This document shows, piece by piece, positions 1 through 5,491 of a DNA stretch of 7,287 nt (position 1 is its first letter; each line of letters opens with the position of its first letter). Origin of the DNA: an uncultured Collinsella sp. (GTDB lineage Bacteria > Actinomycetota > Coriobacteriia > Coriobacteriales > Coriobacteriaceae); assembly GCA_902494295.1 (NCBI GenBank), contig CABUSL010000108.1:1-7287 (forward strand), written 5' to 3'. The notes beneath the pieces were generated by a model. It was not told where the DNA came from. It saw only the letters and a list, made by a program, of their open reading frames with translations, and made no database searches. The position numbers were made by a program, and so were the translations under genes.

Positions 1-52
1 CAGGCTTTATCTGAACGACTTTGCGAAGCAACCGGAGTGAAGATAAAGCCTG
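1..52. repeat. 12-bp perfect inverted repeat with structured 28-nt loop, upstream of purE
   Basis: Bases 1-12 (CAGGCTTTATCT) are the exact reverse complement of bases 41-52. The 28-nt interior can fold further. G13-A14 faces G39-A40 as a possible tandem G.A pair, ACT (18-20) can pair with AGT (36-38), and TTGC (21-24) with GCAA (28-31) closes a GAA triloop. No T-run follows on either strand, so it does not look like an intrinsic terminator. It may be a structured RNA element or the end of a repeat; the window starts exactly at its left arm, so its full extent is unknown. I compared it from memory with ZTP, purine, THF and c-di-GMP riboswitch consensus elements and found no convincing match. 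Confidence 0.5.
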
Positions 53-73
53 GCCCGCCCGCGAAGCGCCACA

Positions 74-102
74 AAGACCGCAGGGACGGGAGCAGCTATA
101 CT
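74..102 (+). promoter_or_regulatory. Candidate purE promoter
   Basis: TATACT at 97-102 matches the sigma-70-type -10 consensus at five of six positions. The hexamer 17 bases upstream (AAGACC, 74-79) is a poor -35, sharing only the central GAC. Transcription would begin near base 109 and leave a leader of about 57 nt before purE. That leader holds a 10-bp palindrome (GCGGATCCGC, 123-132). The call rests on the -10 and its position only. Confidence 0.35.
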
Positions 103-114
103 ACTCTCAGTAGT
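100..114. promoter_or_regulatory. Palindrome overlapping the putative purE -10 and start site (possible operator)
   Basis: ACTACT (100-105) and AGTAGT (109-114) form a perfect 6-3-6 inverted repeat. It overlaps the last bases of the candidate -10 box and the predicted transcription start, a place where a bound repressor would block initiation. It does not resemble the B. subtilis PurBox. No second copy was seen ahead of purF or purM. It could be chance. Confidence 0.25.
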
Positions 115-150
115 TAAGGGTCGCGGATCCGCCGCGTCACCGCTCTCAAC

Positions 151-156
151 AGGAGG
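151..156 (+). promoter_or_regulatory. Ribosome binding site of purE (fixes the start codon)
   Basis: AGGAGG is a consensus Shine-Dalgarno sequence 9 nt before the ATG at 166. An in-frame TTG at 160 lies only 3 nt away, too close for initiation, so the ATG at 166 is chosen. Confidence 0.8.
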
Positions 157-165
157 TCTTTGTTT

Positions 166-630
166 ATGGCAGATCAAAAGCCGGTTGTCGGGATCATCAT
201 GGGTTCCAAGTCCGATCTGGGCGTTATGGAAGGTTGCACCGCCGAGCTCGAGGCGCTCGGTGTGCCCTATGAGCTTGTCATTGCGAGCGCACACCGCACA
301 CCGGCGAAGGTCCACGAGTGGGCTTCGACTGCCGCCGATCGCGGTATCAAAGTGATTATCGCCGCCGCCGGCAAGGCCGCTCACCTGGGTGGTGTCGTGG
401 CTGCCTTTACGCCGCTGCCGGTTATCGGCGTGCCTATGAAGACGAGCGACCTGGGCGGCATGGATTCGCTGCTGTCGATGGTGCAGATGCCTTCGGGTGT
501 GCCCGTGGCCTGCGTTGCCATTAACGGCGCCAAGAACGCCGCCATCTACGCCACGCAGATTCTGGGCGCATGCGACCCCGAGTACCGCAAGGTTATCGAG
601 AAGATGAAGCAGGAGATGGCCGACGCCTAG
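166..630 (+). CDS. purE: 5-(carboxyamino)imidazole ribonucleotide mutase, PurE (class I)
   Basis: Cytoplasmic enzyme of de novo IMP synthesis. Class I PurE moves the carboxylate of N5-CAIR (made by PurK from AIR, ATP and bicarbonate) to give CAIR. The 154-residue product is a typical length for the family. Visible motifs: the phosphate-binding GSKSD at 13-17, SAHRTP at 41-46 with the catalytic-type His43, the AAHLGG loop at 71-76, and PVIGVP with the following DSLLSMVQMP segment at 85-109. The loop usually written GAGGAAHLPG reads AAAGKAAHLGG here, a variant I believe is common in Firmicutes-like PurE. The start is the ATG at 166, behind a consensus AGGAGG. A sortase gene follows after 35 nt. 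purK is not in the window; the sequence looks like class I rather than the class II AIR carboxylase, so a purK is expected elsewhere. Family assignment is secure. Confidence 0.96.
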   Translation: MADQKPVVGIIMGSKSDLGVMEGCTAELEALGVPYELVIASAHRTPAKVHEWASTAADRGIKVIIAAAGKAAHLGGVVAAFTPLPVIGVPMKTSDLGGMDSLLSMVQMPSGVPVACVAINGAKNAAIYATQILGACDPEYRKVIEKMKQEMADA

Positions 631-665
631 GCGTTCCGCCGTTTCACCGCAGTATAAGGAGAGCC

Positions 666-1661
666 ATGTCTGACTATCAGGGAAAACGATTCAAGGCTTC
701 TCAGATTCCCGATCCGTCGAAGCCGGGTGCTGCCCGTGCGGCACAGCAGGGTCGGACATCCTCTCCTCAGCAGCGCGCGCCGCGTCCTGTGACGCCGGCG
801 ACGCACCGCCGCCAGGACACGCCGGCGGCGTATCGTCCCTCGTCTTATAGCGCAGCTAAGAAGCCGTCCCGGTCTTCATCGCATGCCGCGCCGTCGGATT
901 ACACCGAGCCGCCGCGCAAAAAGCGCCGCTCCATTATTCCCATTCTGCTCATCATCATCGGCATCGGCCTGATTGTTGCCGGCGCTGCCATCTTTATCAA
1001 TGCGCAGATCGGTTACAAGCAGGCGAGCGAGTCGTACCAAAAGATCGAAAAGCAATATGCGCCCGCTAAGGACGCCAGCGGCGTGCCGATTATCGATTTC
1101 AATGCTCTTGCCCAGACAAATCCCGAGGTCGTCGGTTGGATTTACGCACCGGGCACCAACATTAACTATCCCGTAGTGCAGGCTACTGATAATTCCAAGT
1201 ATCTCAACACGTTGTTCGATGGCACGTCCAACGCATCGGGTGCCATCTTCTTGGATTACGAGGACACTGCGCCCGGCATGGTGGATCAGCAGACTACGAT
1301 CTACGGCCACCATATGAACGACGGGTCGATGTTCAACGTGATTTCGGACACCACTGATCAGGCGACGTTCGATAGCATCGAGTTTGTGTATTACATCACA
1401 CGGGATGCTACGTATAAGCTGCGACCGCTGGCGACCAAAGTTGTTGAGGACACGTATGCCAAGGCGCGCACGCGCAATTTTGAGGGCGACGACGGACTGA
1501 AAAATTACCTGTCCGAGATGCTCGACGGTGCCTCTGCCGTGGCGAGCGATGCCACCGATCGTGCTGCTTCGGCAACCAAGGTCGTAACGCTTGTGACCTG
1601 TCGTTCGTTATCGCTGAGCAACACGCGTGCTGTCATGGTGCTCACGCCGGTCGAGGAATAA
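666..1661 (+). CDS. Class B sortase with long basic N-terminal tail
   Basis: Membrane-anchored cysteine transpeptidase of the sortase B family, which cleaves a sorting signal on secreted proteins and joins them to the cell wall or to pilin subunits. The product is 331 residues. Residues 1-89 form a Pro/Ser/Ala/Arg-rich, probably disordered tail with 19 Lys/Arg against 5 Asp/Glu. PRKKRR (83-88) precedes one membrane helix at about 90-112, which by the positive-inside rule puts the tail in the cytoplasm and the catalytic domain outside. The sortase domain runs from about 140 to 328: NPEVVGWIYAPGT with NINYPVVQ (152-172), YGHHM with catalytic His215, TCRS with Cys312, and the active-site Arg321 in NTRAVMV. 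The ATG at 666 has AAGGAG at 656-661; in-frame sequence upstream lies inside purE and is ignored. No LPXTG- or NPQTN-type substrate is visible nearby, so the substrate is unknown. It is probably co-transcribed with purE. Confidence 0.9.
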   Translation: MSDYQGKRFKASQIPDPSKPGAARAAQQGRTSSPQQRAPRPVTPATHRRQDTPAAYRPSSYSAAKKPSRSSSHAAPSDYTEPPRKKRRSIIPILLIIIGIGLIVAGAAIFINAQIGYKQASESYQKIEKQYAPAKDASGVPIIDFNALAQTNPEVVGWIYAPGTNINYPVVQATDNSKYLNTLFDGTSNASGAIFLDYEDTAPGMVDQQTTIYGHHMNDGSMFNVISDTTDQATFDSIEFVYYITRDATYKLRPLATKVVEDTYAKARTRNFEGDDGLKNYLSEMLDGASAVASDATDRAASATKVVTLVTCRSLSLSNTRAVMVLTPVEE

Positions 1662-1670
1662 GTTGTTCGA

Positions 1671-1707
1671 GAGTAGCTAAAAAAGCCCCGTTCCAAATTG
1701 GCTACTC
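1671..1707. repeat. Inverted repeat between the sortase and MoaE-like genes
   Basis: GAGTAGC (1671-1677) and GCTACTC (1701-1707) are exact reverse complements separated by 23 nt. Inside lies TAAAAAAGCCCC. Read on the minus strand, AGCC and GGCT arms (4 bp) are followed by TTTTTT, giving a weak terminator-like shape. On the plus strand no T-run follows, so it should not stop sortase transcription. It may be an mRNA hairpin in the 67-nt gap, or nothing. Confidence 0.35.
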
Positions 1708-1728
1708 GACGACGGTAAGGGAGAAACG

Positions 1729-2145
1729 ATGCTTGAAAATGGCAAATTGATGCCTTCGATTGATGCTTGGCTGCGCGAGGCCAAGGCCGATTCGTCGGCA
1801 CCTGCGTGCGGTATGTATCTGACACATAACGGTGTGGTGCGCGCGACGCCCAAGGCCGAGGCGCGCGGTGTCGAGACCGATGGCGTGGCGCCGGGCCACA
1901 AGGTGGGCGGCATGGTGTTTGGCTACGACGCCAGCAAGGTACAGGCCGCCATCGAGGCGACGCGCGCGATGCCGGGTATCGGCTATGTGCGCGTGTGGCT
2001 GGCAAGCGGCGAGCTTGCCGTAGGTGACGACATCATGCTCGTGCTCATCGGCGGGGACATTCGCCCGCACGTGGTCGATGCGCTGCAGGCGCTCGTTGGC
2101 ACCATCAAGAATGAATGCGTGAGTGAGGTCGAGCGCGAGGCGTAG
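1729..2145 (+). CDS. MoaE-like protein (molybdopterin synthase large-subunit family), divergent
   Basis: The 138-residue soluble product resembles MoaE, the catalytic subunit of molybdopterin synthase, which with MoaD adds sulfur to precursor Z. Shared features are the early strand and basic residue LTHNGVVR (31-38), the central RVWLASGELAVGDD (88-101, matching HRIGELWPGDE of E. coli MoaE), the Arg of GGDIRPHVVDAL (108-119, matching SAHRSSAFEA), and IK at 126-127, which aligns with catalytic Lys119. The canonical ending PFWKRE with the second catalytic lysine (Lys126 in E. coli) is replaced by ECVSEVEREA, and the chain stops there. No moaD, moaA, moaC or molybdoenzyme gene is nearby. Its start is supported by AAGGGAG at 1717-1723. 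The fold assignment is fairly likely; activity as molybdopterin synthase is doubtful. I believe homologues in anaerobes are often annotated simply as MoaE. Confidence 0.65.
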   Translation: MLENGKLMPSIDAWLREAKADSSAPACGMYLTHNGVVRATPKAEARGVETDGVAPGHKVGGMVFGYDASKVQAAIEATRAMPGIGYVRVWLASGELAVGDDIMLVLIGGDIRPHVVDALQALVGTIKNECVSEVEREA

Positions 2146-2175
2146 AGGCTTGCGTCGATAGAAGGCTCGTTTATA

Positions 2176-2214
2176 AAAATGCCCGCCGGTACGTGTGATA
2201 CCGGCGGGCATTTT
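2176..2214. terminator. Bidirectional intrinsic terminator between convergent genes
   Basis: A perfect 16-bp stem (2176-2191 pairs with 2199-2214) encloses a 7-nt loop. The core is GCCCGCCGGTA, flanked by AAAAT on the left and ATTTT on the right, so each strand reads a GC-rich hairpin followed by a short U-run (TTTT on plus, ATTTTTATAAA on minus). It sits 30 bases past the MoaE-like stop and 21 bases from the stop of the convergent membrane-protein gene, so it can end both transcripts. Confidence 0.9.
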
Positions 2215-2235
2215 GCGTTTTGGGCGCGGTTGGCG

Positions 2236-3465
2236 CTACACGCGCGTCGCATCCTTGGGGCTCATGGTCATGCTCTGGAAGCGATTCTCCATAAAGTCAT
2301 TATCGAAGTACTTGCCGTAGAACTGCGCAACGGGAATATCCGGTTCCGTGCCGTTGACGCGCTGATACCAATAATCGAGCGACTGCAGCGTCATAACGCC
2401 ATCGACCAGCATAATGATGGTGAAGATGACGGTAGCCGAGTAGCGGCTCTTCCACGGAATCATGTTGATGAGCTTGAGCAGCCTCGGCAGCAGGAGCTTG
2501 ATCCAGATGAGGCCACCCAGGCCCCACAGGCAGGCGAAGCCCGTGCAGGTACGTCCGCCGGTAAGGACGGCGAGCGGATCGGGCATGCCAAAGAGCTTCA
2601 TATGCGAGTAGCTCCACGAGACCACGCCAAACGCGGTCTGCATAAACCAGCCCACGAACACCTCAAAGCTGGCGCCGAGCAGGGCGCTCACCAGGAAAAT
2701 GATGATGGGGTTCTTTTTATAGAAGCGGTTGAGCACCATGGTCATGAGCACGGCACCAAAGCCGTAGATGGGGCTGAAGGGGCCAAACAGCATACCGGCG
2801 CGGTCCTGGTAGACACCCGGATCGTCGACGGTCATATGCCAGATATCCTCCAGGACCAGGCCGAGCACGCAGCAGACAAAGAATACCCAGAACAGGTTGA
2901 AGTAGTTGAGCTTGATGTAGCCCTCGCCGGTTTCATCGCGCCCGAGCATGCCTTCGGCGGCGGCGTCGCGGTCGAGCATCTCCTGCAGGCGGCGCTGCAG
3001 CTCGCGCTCCTGGCGCAGTGTGGGGTCGACGGTGGCCGAAAGCGCGACGAGGATGCCGAGCTGGATGGCAGGGCGCAGCAAGAAGGGCCCGATGCCCTGG
3101 AGCATCACGTCAACCAAAAGCTCGACGACGGTAAACGCGATAAGGATATAGGACAGACGGGCGGCATTGCGGCGCTGGTTCTTGATGAGGTCCAGGCCAA
3201 AGATGATCAAGATGACGGCACTGGCAGCCGAGAGCATGATGCCGGCGACAATCAGTCCGACCGCGACGAGCGTGTTGTCGCCGAGCTTGGCGGCGGCGTT
3301 GCCGTTGATGAGTGCGGTGATGACCTGCCACATAAAGGCGCCGACCGACGGGAGCGTGCCCACGCCGGACAGGATGCATAGGACGGCGTACACCTTAATG
3401 ATGAGGGGGATCTTCTTGACCTCCGTGGCGCTGGGGACGCTGGGGTCGAGTTCGTTTCGATCCAT
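2236..3465 (-). CDS. Multi-pass membrane protein, PF06541-type 'putative ABC transporter permease'
   Basis: The 409-residue product has two hydrophobic halves. The N-terminal half has about four membrane helices (roughly 22-46, 66-93, 104-122, 126-146). A charged linker (148-185) with a helical stretch RQERELQRRLQEMLDRD follows. The C-terminal half has about five helices (roughly 188-209, 228-247, 252-275, 305-327, 342-362). This half carries hallmarks of the PF06541 family: GMLFGPFSPIYGFGAVL (224-240), a Trp-Ser-Tyr after the third helix (284-286), CLWGLGGLIWIK (312-323), QSLDYWYQR (361-369) and a conserved tail with DNDFMENRF (388-396). The family's label as an ABC permease is weakly founded; no ATPase gene is adjacent and its function is unknown. 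The start is the ATG at 3465, which has GAGAAAGG 6 nt upstream. An open frame continues 59 codons further up, but its other start codons lack such a site. Transcription converges on the MoaE-like gene and diverges from purF. Confidence 0.8.
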   Translation of the reverse strand: MDRNELDPSVPSATEVKKIPLIIKVYAVLCILSGVGTLPSVGAFMWQVITALINGNAAAKLGDNTLVAVGLIVAGIMLSAASAVILIIFGLDLIKNQRRNAARLSYILIAFTVVELLVDVMLQGIGPFLLRPAIQLGILVALSATVDPTLRQERELQRRLQEMLDRDAAAEGMLGRDETGEGYIKLNYFNLFWVFFVCCVLGLVLEDIWHMTVDDPGVYQDRAGMLFGPFSPIYGFGAVLMTMVLNRFYKKNPIIIFLVSALLGASFEVFVGWFMQTAFGVVSWSYSHMKLFGMPDPLAVLTGGRTCTGFACLWGLGGLIWIKLLLPRLLKLINMIPWKSRYSATVIFTIIMLVDGVMTLQSLDYWYQRVNGTEPDIPVAQFYGKYFDNDFMENRFQSMTMSPKDATRV

Positions 3466-3471
3466 ACATAA

Positions 3472-3479
3472 CCTTTCTC
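3472..3479 (-). promoter_or_regulatory. Ribosome binding site of the membrane protein (fixes the start)
   Basis: On the minus strand GAGAAAGG lies 6 nt before the ATG at 3465. This selects the 409-residue product over longer forms starting up to base 3642, whose added residues look like non-coding translation. Confidence 0.7.
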
Positions 3480-3647
3480 GTTTTGCTGTAGGTACAAGGA
3501 TACGCCGCCGACCTGCTAAAAGACAGGACAAACGACCCAATTGCAGCAATGTAAGCCCTAGCGGTGGACGAGACGCGTCGCGACGGAAGCATGCGGGATC
3601 GTCGGCCCCGAGGCGGTTGCCCAATAAAATGTTTGGCTGCAAAACGG

Positions 3648-3653
3648 ATTATA
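3648..3653 (-). promoter_or_regulatory. Candidate -10 box for the minus-strand membrane protein gene
   Basis: The minus strand reads TATAAT here, a full -10 consensus match. No good -35 lies 16-18 bases upstream; the region there is GCTTTTTAAAAG. Use of this box implies a leader of about 175 nt. It lies within an AT-rich patch, so chance is possible. Confidence 0.35.
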
Positions 3654-3712
3654 AGCTCGGTGGGCTTTTAAAAAGCGCTGTTCATGCGCGGGAGTGCTTG
3701 TCTTGCCGTGCG

Positions 3713-3718
3713 TATAAT
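3713..3718 (+). promoter_or_regulatory. -10 box of the purF promoter
   Basis: TATAAT is a perfect -10 match, preceded by TG two bases upstream (TGCG then TATAAT), which is close to an extended -10. No clear TTGACA-like hexamer lies 16-18 bases upstream. The start site would be near 3725, leaving a leader of about 35 nt with GAGGGG at 3749-3754 as the ribosome binding site of purF. Confidence 0.6.
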
Positions 3719-3759
3719 AGGGCAGGTAACGCCAAATAACGAGGCTCTGAGGGGATGCC

Positions 3760-5430
3760 ATGTCTCAAGAAACCATCCGCGCGGCCGAGCGTGCCGCGGG
3801 ACAGGTGAAGACCATGTCGACGTATGATCCGGACTCCGACCAGCTGCATGAGGAATGCGGCATTTTTGGTGTGTGGGCACCCGATCGCGATGTGGCTCGA
3901 CTGACGTACTTTGGTCTGCGCGCGCTACAGCATCGCGGCCAGGAATCGGCGGGAATCGCTGTGGGTGATGGCGGCACGGTTATGGTTCGCAAAGACCTGG
4001 GGCTGCTCGATCGCGTGTTCTCCAACGCCGACCTGTCGACGCTCTCCGGCCAGCTGGCCGTGGGCCACGTGCGCTATGGCACCGCCGGCGCCAAGAGCTG
4101 GGAGGCCTCGCAGCCGCACCTCTCTACCATCAATAGCGTCATTATCGCGCTTGCGCACAACGGTACCCTCGTCAACACCGACGAGCTGCGCCGCCAGCTG
4201 ATCGAGCTGGGCGTGCCGTTCCTCTCCAATTCGGATTCCGAGGTCGCGACCAAGCTTATCGGCTACTTTACCCAGCGTACGGGTCATCTGCGCGAGGGCA
4301 TTCGTAAGACCATGGAGCTCGTGCGCGGCGGCTACGCCATGACGCTCATCAACGAGCAGGCGCTCTACGCATTCCGCGATCCGCACGGCATTCGTCCGCT
4401 GGTGCTGGGCAAGCTGGTGGACGAGGGCCTGGACCAGGCCGATGCCGCTTCTGTTTCGCAGCTGCCCTCGCAAGACGGTGCCTCGACGGTCGACTCCGCC
4501 GTCCATGTCACGCGCGCCGGCGGCTGGGTCGTTGCCTCCGAGACGTGCGCGCTCGACATCGTGGGTGCCGAGTACGTCCGTGACGTCCGTCCCGGCGAGA
4601 TTTTGCGCATCAGCGCCGAGGGTCTGGTATCCGAGCAGGGCGTGCCTGCAGCCGAAGAGCCCGCCAACTGCATCTTTGAGCAGGTCTACTTTGCCCGCCC
4701 CGACTCCATCATGAACGGCAAGAGCGTCTATGCCTGCCGTTACGACATGGGTCGTCAGCTGGCACACGAGGAGCCCGTCGAGGCCGACCTGGTCATCGGC
4801 GTGCCCGACTCCGGCCTGCCGCCCGCGGAGGGGTATTCGCACGAGAGCGGTATTCCCTTTGGCGAGGGCCTTATCAAGAACCGCTACGTGGGCCGTACGT
4901 TTATCGAGCCTACGCAGGAGCTGCGCGCCATGGGCGTGCGTATGAAGCTTAACCCGCTGCGTGACAACATCGAGGGCAAGCGCCTGGTCGTCATCGACGA
5001 CTCCATCGTGCGCGGCACCACCATGGTGCAGCTCGTCAAGATGCTGCGCAACGCTGGCGCCAAGGAGATTCATATCCGCATCAACTCGCCCGAGGTCATC
5101 TGGCCGTGCTTCTACGGTATCGATACAGACGTGCAGTCGCAGCTTATCAGCGCCAACAAGACGGTCGACGAGATTTGCGAGTATATCGGCGCCGATTCGC
5201 TGGCCTTCCTTTCGGTCGAGGGCCTGCTGAAGGTCATGCCCAAGGGCGGTTACTGCGATGCGTGCTTTACCGGCCGCTACCCCGTGGCGATTCCCGAGAG
5301 TTTTGGCCGCGACAAGTTCATGGAGGGCTTTAAGCCCCGCAACCTGGATAAGCCGCTGCACTTTGACGACGACGCCGTGGTCGAGAAATACGACGACCGC
5401 AGCTGGGAAGAGGAACACGGCGAGGCCTAA
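3760..5430 (+). CDS. purF: Amidophosphoribosyltransferase, PurF (iron-sulfur, Bacillus type)
   Basis: Catalyses the first committed step of purine synthesis: PRPP plus glutamine gives phosphoribosylamine. The 556-residue product has an N-terminal glutaminase domain and a C-terminal phosphoribosyltransferase domain. Cys33 in EECGIFG is the nucleophile exposed after removal of a propeptide. Glutaminase motifs follow: GHVRYGTAG (102-110), AHNGTLVN (132-139) and SDSE (158-161). The PRPP loop is VVIDDSIVRGTT (410-421), and GVPDSG is at 347-352. Cys304, Cys450, Cys499 and Cys502 match the four [4Fe-4S] ligands of B. subtilis PurF; the 304-450 spacing (146) and the CxxC equal the Bacillus values. 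About 30 extra residues (218-254) sit just before GWVVASETC. The ATG at 3760 has GAGGGG 5 nt upstream. A second ATG at 3814 (Met19), with AGGTG 6 nt upstream, would give a 14-residue propeptide. In this family purine nucleotides inhibit the enzyme by feedback. It probably leads an operon with purM and purN. Confidence 0.97.
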   Translation: MSQETIRAAERAAGQVKTMSTYDPDSDQLHEECGIFGVWAPDRDVARLTYFGLRALQHRGQESAGIAVGDGGTVMVRKDLGLLDRVFSNADLSTLSGQLAVGHVRYGTAGAKSWEASQPHLSTINSVIIALAHNGTLVNTDELRRQLIELGVPFLSNSDSEVATKLIGYFTQRTGHLREGIRKTMELVRGGYAMTLINEQALYAFRDPHGIRPLVLGKLVDEGLDQADAASVSQLPSQDGASTVDSAVHVTRAGGWVVASETCALDIVGAEYVRDVRPGEILRISAEGLVSEQGVPAAEEPANCIFEQVYFARPDSIMNGKSVYACRYDMGRQLAHEEPVEADLVIGVPDSGLPPAEGYSHESGIPFGEGLIKNRYVGRTFIEPTQELRAMGVRMKLNPLRDNIEGKRLVVIDDSIVRGTTMVQLVKMLRNAGAKEIHIRINSPEVIWPCFYGIDTDVQSQLISANKTVDEICEYIGADSLAFLSVEGLLKVMPKGGYCDACFTGRYPVAIPESFGRDKFMEGFKPRNLDKPLHFDDDAVVEKYDDRSWEEEHGEA

Positions 5431-5474
5431 AACCTGCCATGTGGGGACAGGTTTATTTTGGTAGGTTTTACCTG
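5429..5474 (+). promoter_or_regulatory. Competing-hairpin segment after purF (possible attenuator or terminator)
   Basis: AAACCTG (5430-5436) pairs perfectly with CAGGTTT (5448-5454) over an 11-nt loop, beginning in the purF stop codon. The same left arm, AAAACCTGCC (5429-5438), can instead pair with GGTAGGTTTT (5460-5469) for 10 bp with one G.U. CAGGT (5448-5452) can pair with ACCTG (5470-5474). Only one of these can form at a time. ATTTTGG follows the first hairpin, a poor U-tract. It may be a weak terminator, an attenuator of purM-purN, or a copy of an intergenic repeat. Confidence 0.4.
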
Positions 5475-5491
5475 CTGTTTTGTTGATATGA

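Larger units (their letters stand above)
3466..3759. other. 294-bp divergent intergenic region
   Basis: This is the gap between the divergent membrane-protein and purF genes. It holds two outward-facing TATAAT boxes about 60 bp apart (minus 3648-3653, plus 3713-3718). Between them is a palindromic GCTTTTAAAAAGC (3664-3676), and further left a small ATTGCAGCAAT palindrome (3540-3550). I saw no convincing small gene, RNA gene or recognised riboswitch, and no PurBox-like motif. Confidence 0.6.

Noticed and set aside
1..72. ZTP (pfl) riboswitch ahead of purE
   Set aside because: ZTP riboswitches often precede purine genes, but the conserved 3' CCGCCUGGGC block and the 5' domain are not present; the CCTGGCCCGCC here is only a loose resemblance.
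7..384. Minus-strand frame covering the purE leader and 5' end
   Set aside because: It overlaps purE in antisense, has no recognisable domain, and ends in the inverted repeat.
1702..2211. Minus-strand frames opposite the MoaE-like gene
   Set aside because: They lack a ribosome binding site and any recognisable motif, while the plus strand has a good start and a family match.
2179..3381. A 400-codon plus-strand frame opposite the membrane protein gene
   Set aside because: It begins inside the terminator stem and has the low-complexity His/Glu/Asp/Ala/Gly composition of an antisense shadow. The minus strand has convincing membrane helices and a ribosome binding site.
3466..3759. Purine riboswitch or PurBox near purF
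   Set aside because: No purine aptamer three-way junction pattern and no CCGAACAT-like PurBox could be found in the divergent region.
5430..5460. Full intrinsic terminator after purF
   Set aside because: The stem is only 7 bp with three A-T pairs at its base, and the following ATTTTGG is a poor U-tract. Complete termination is unlikely given that purM and purN follow, so it is listed as a possible attenuator instead.
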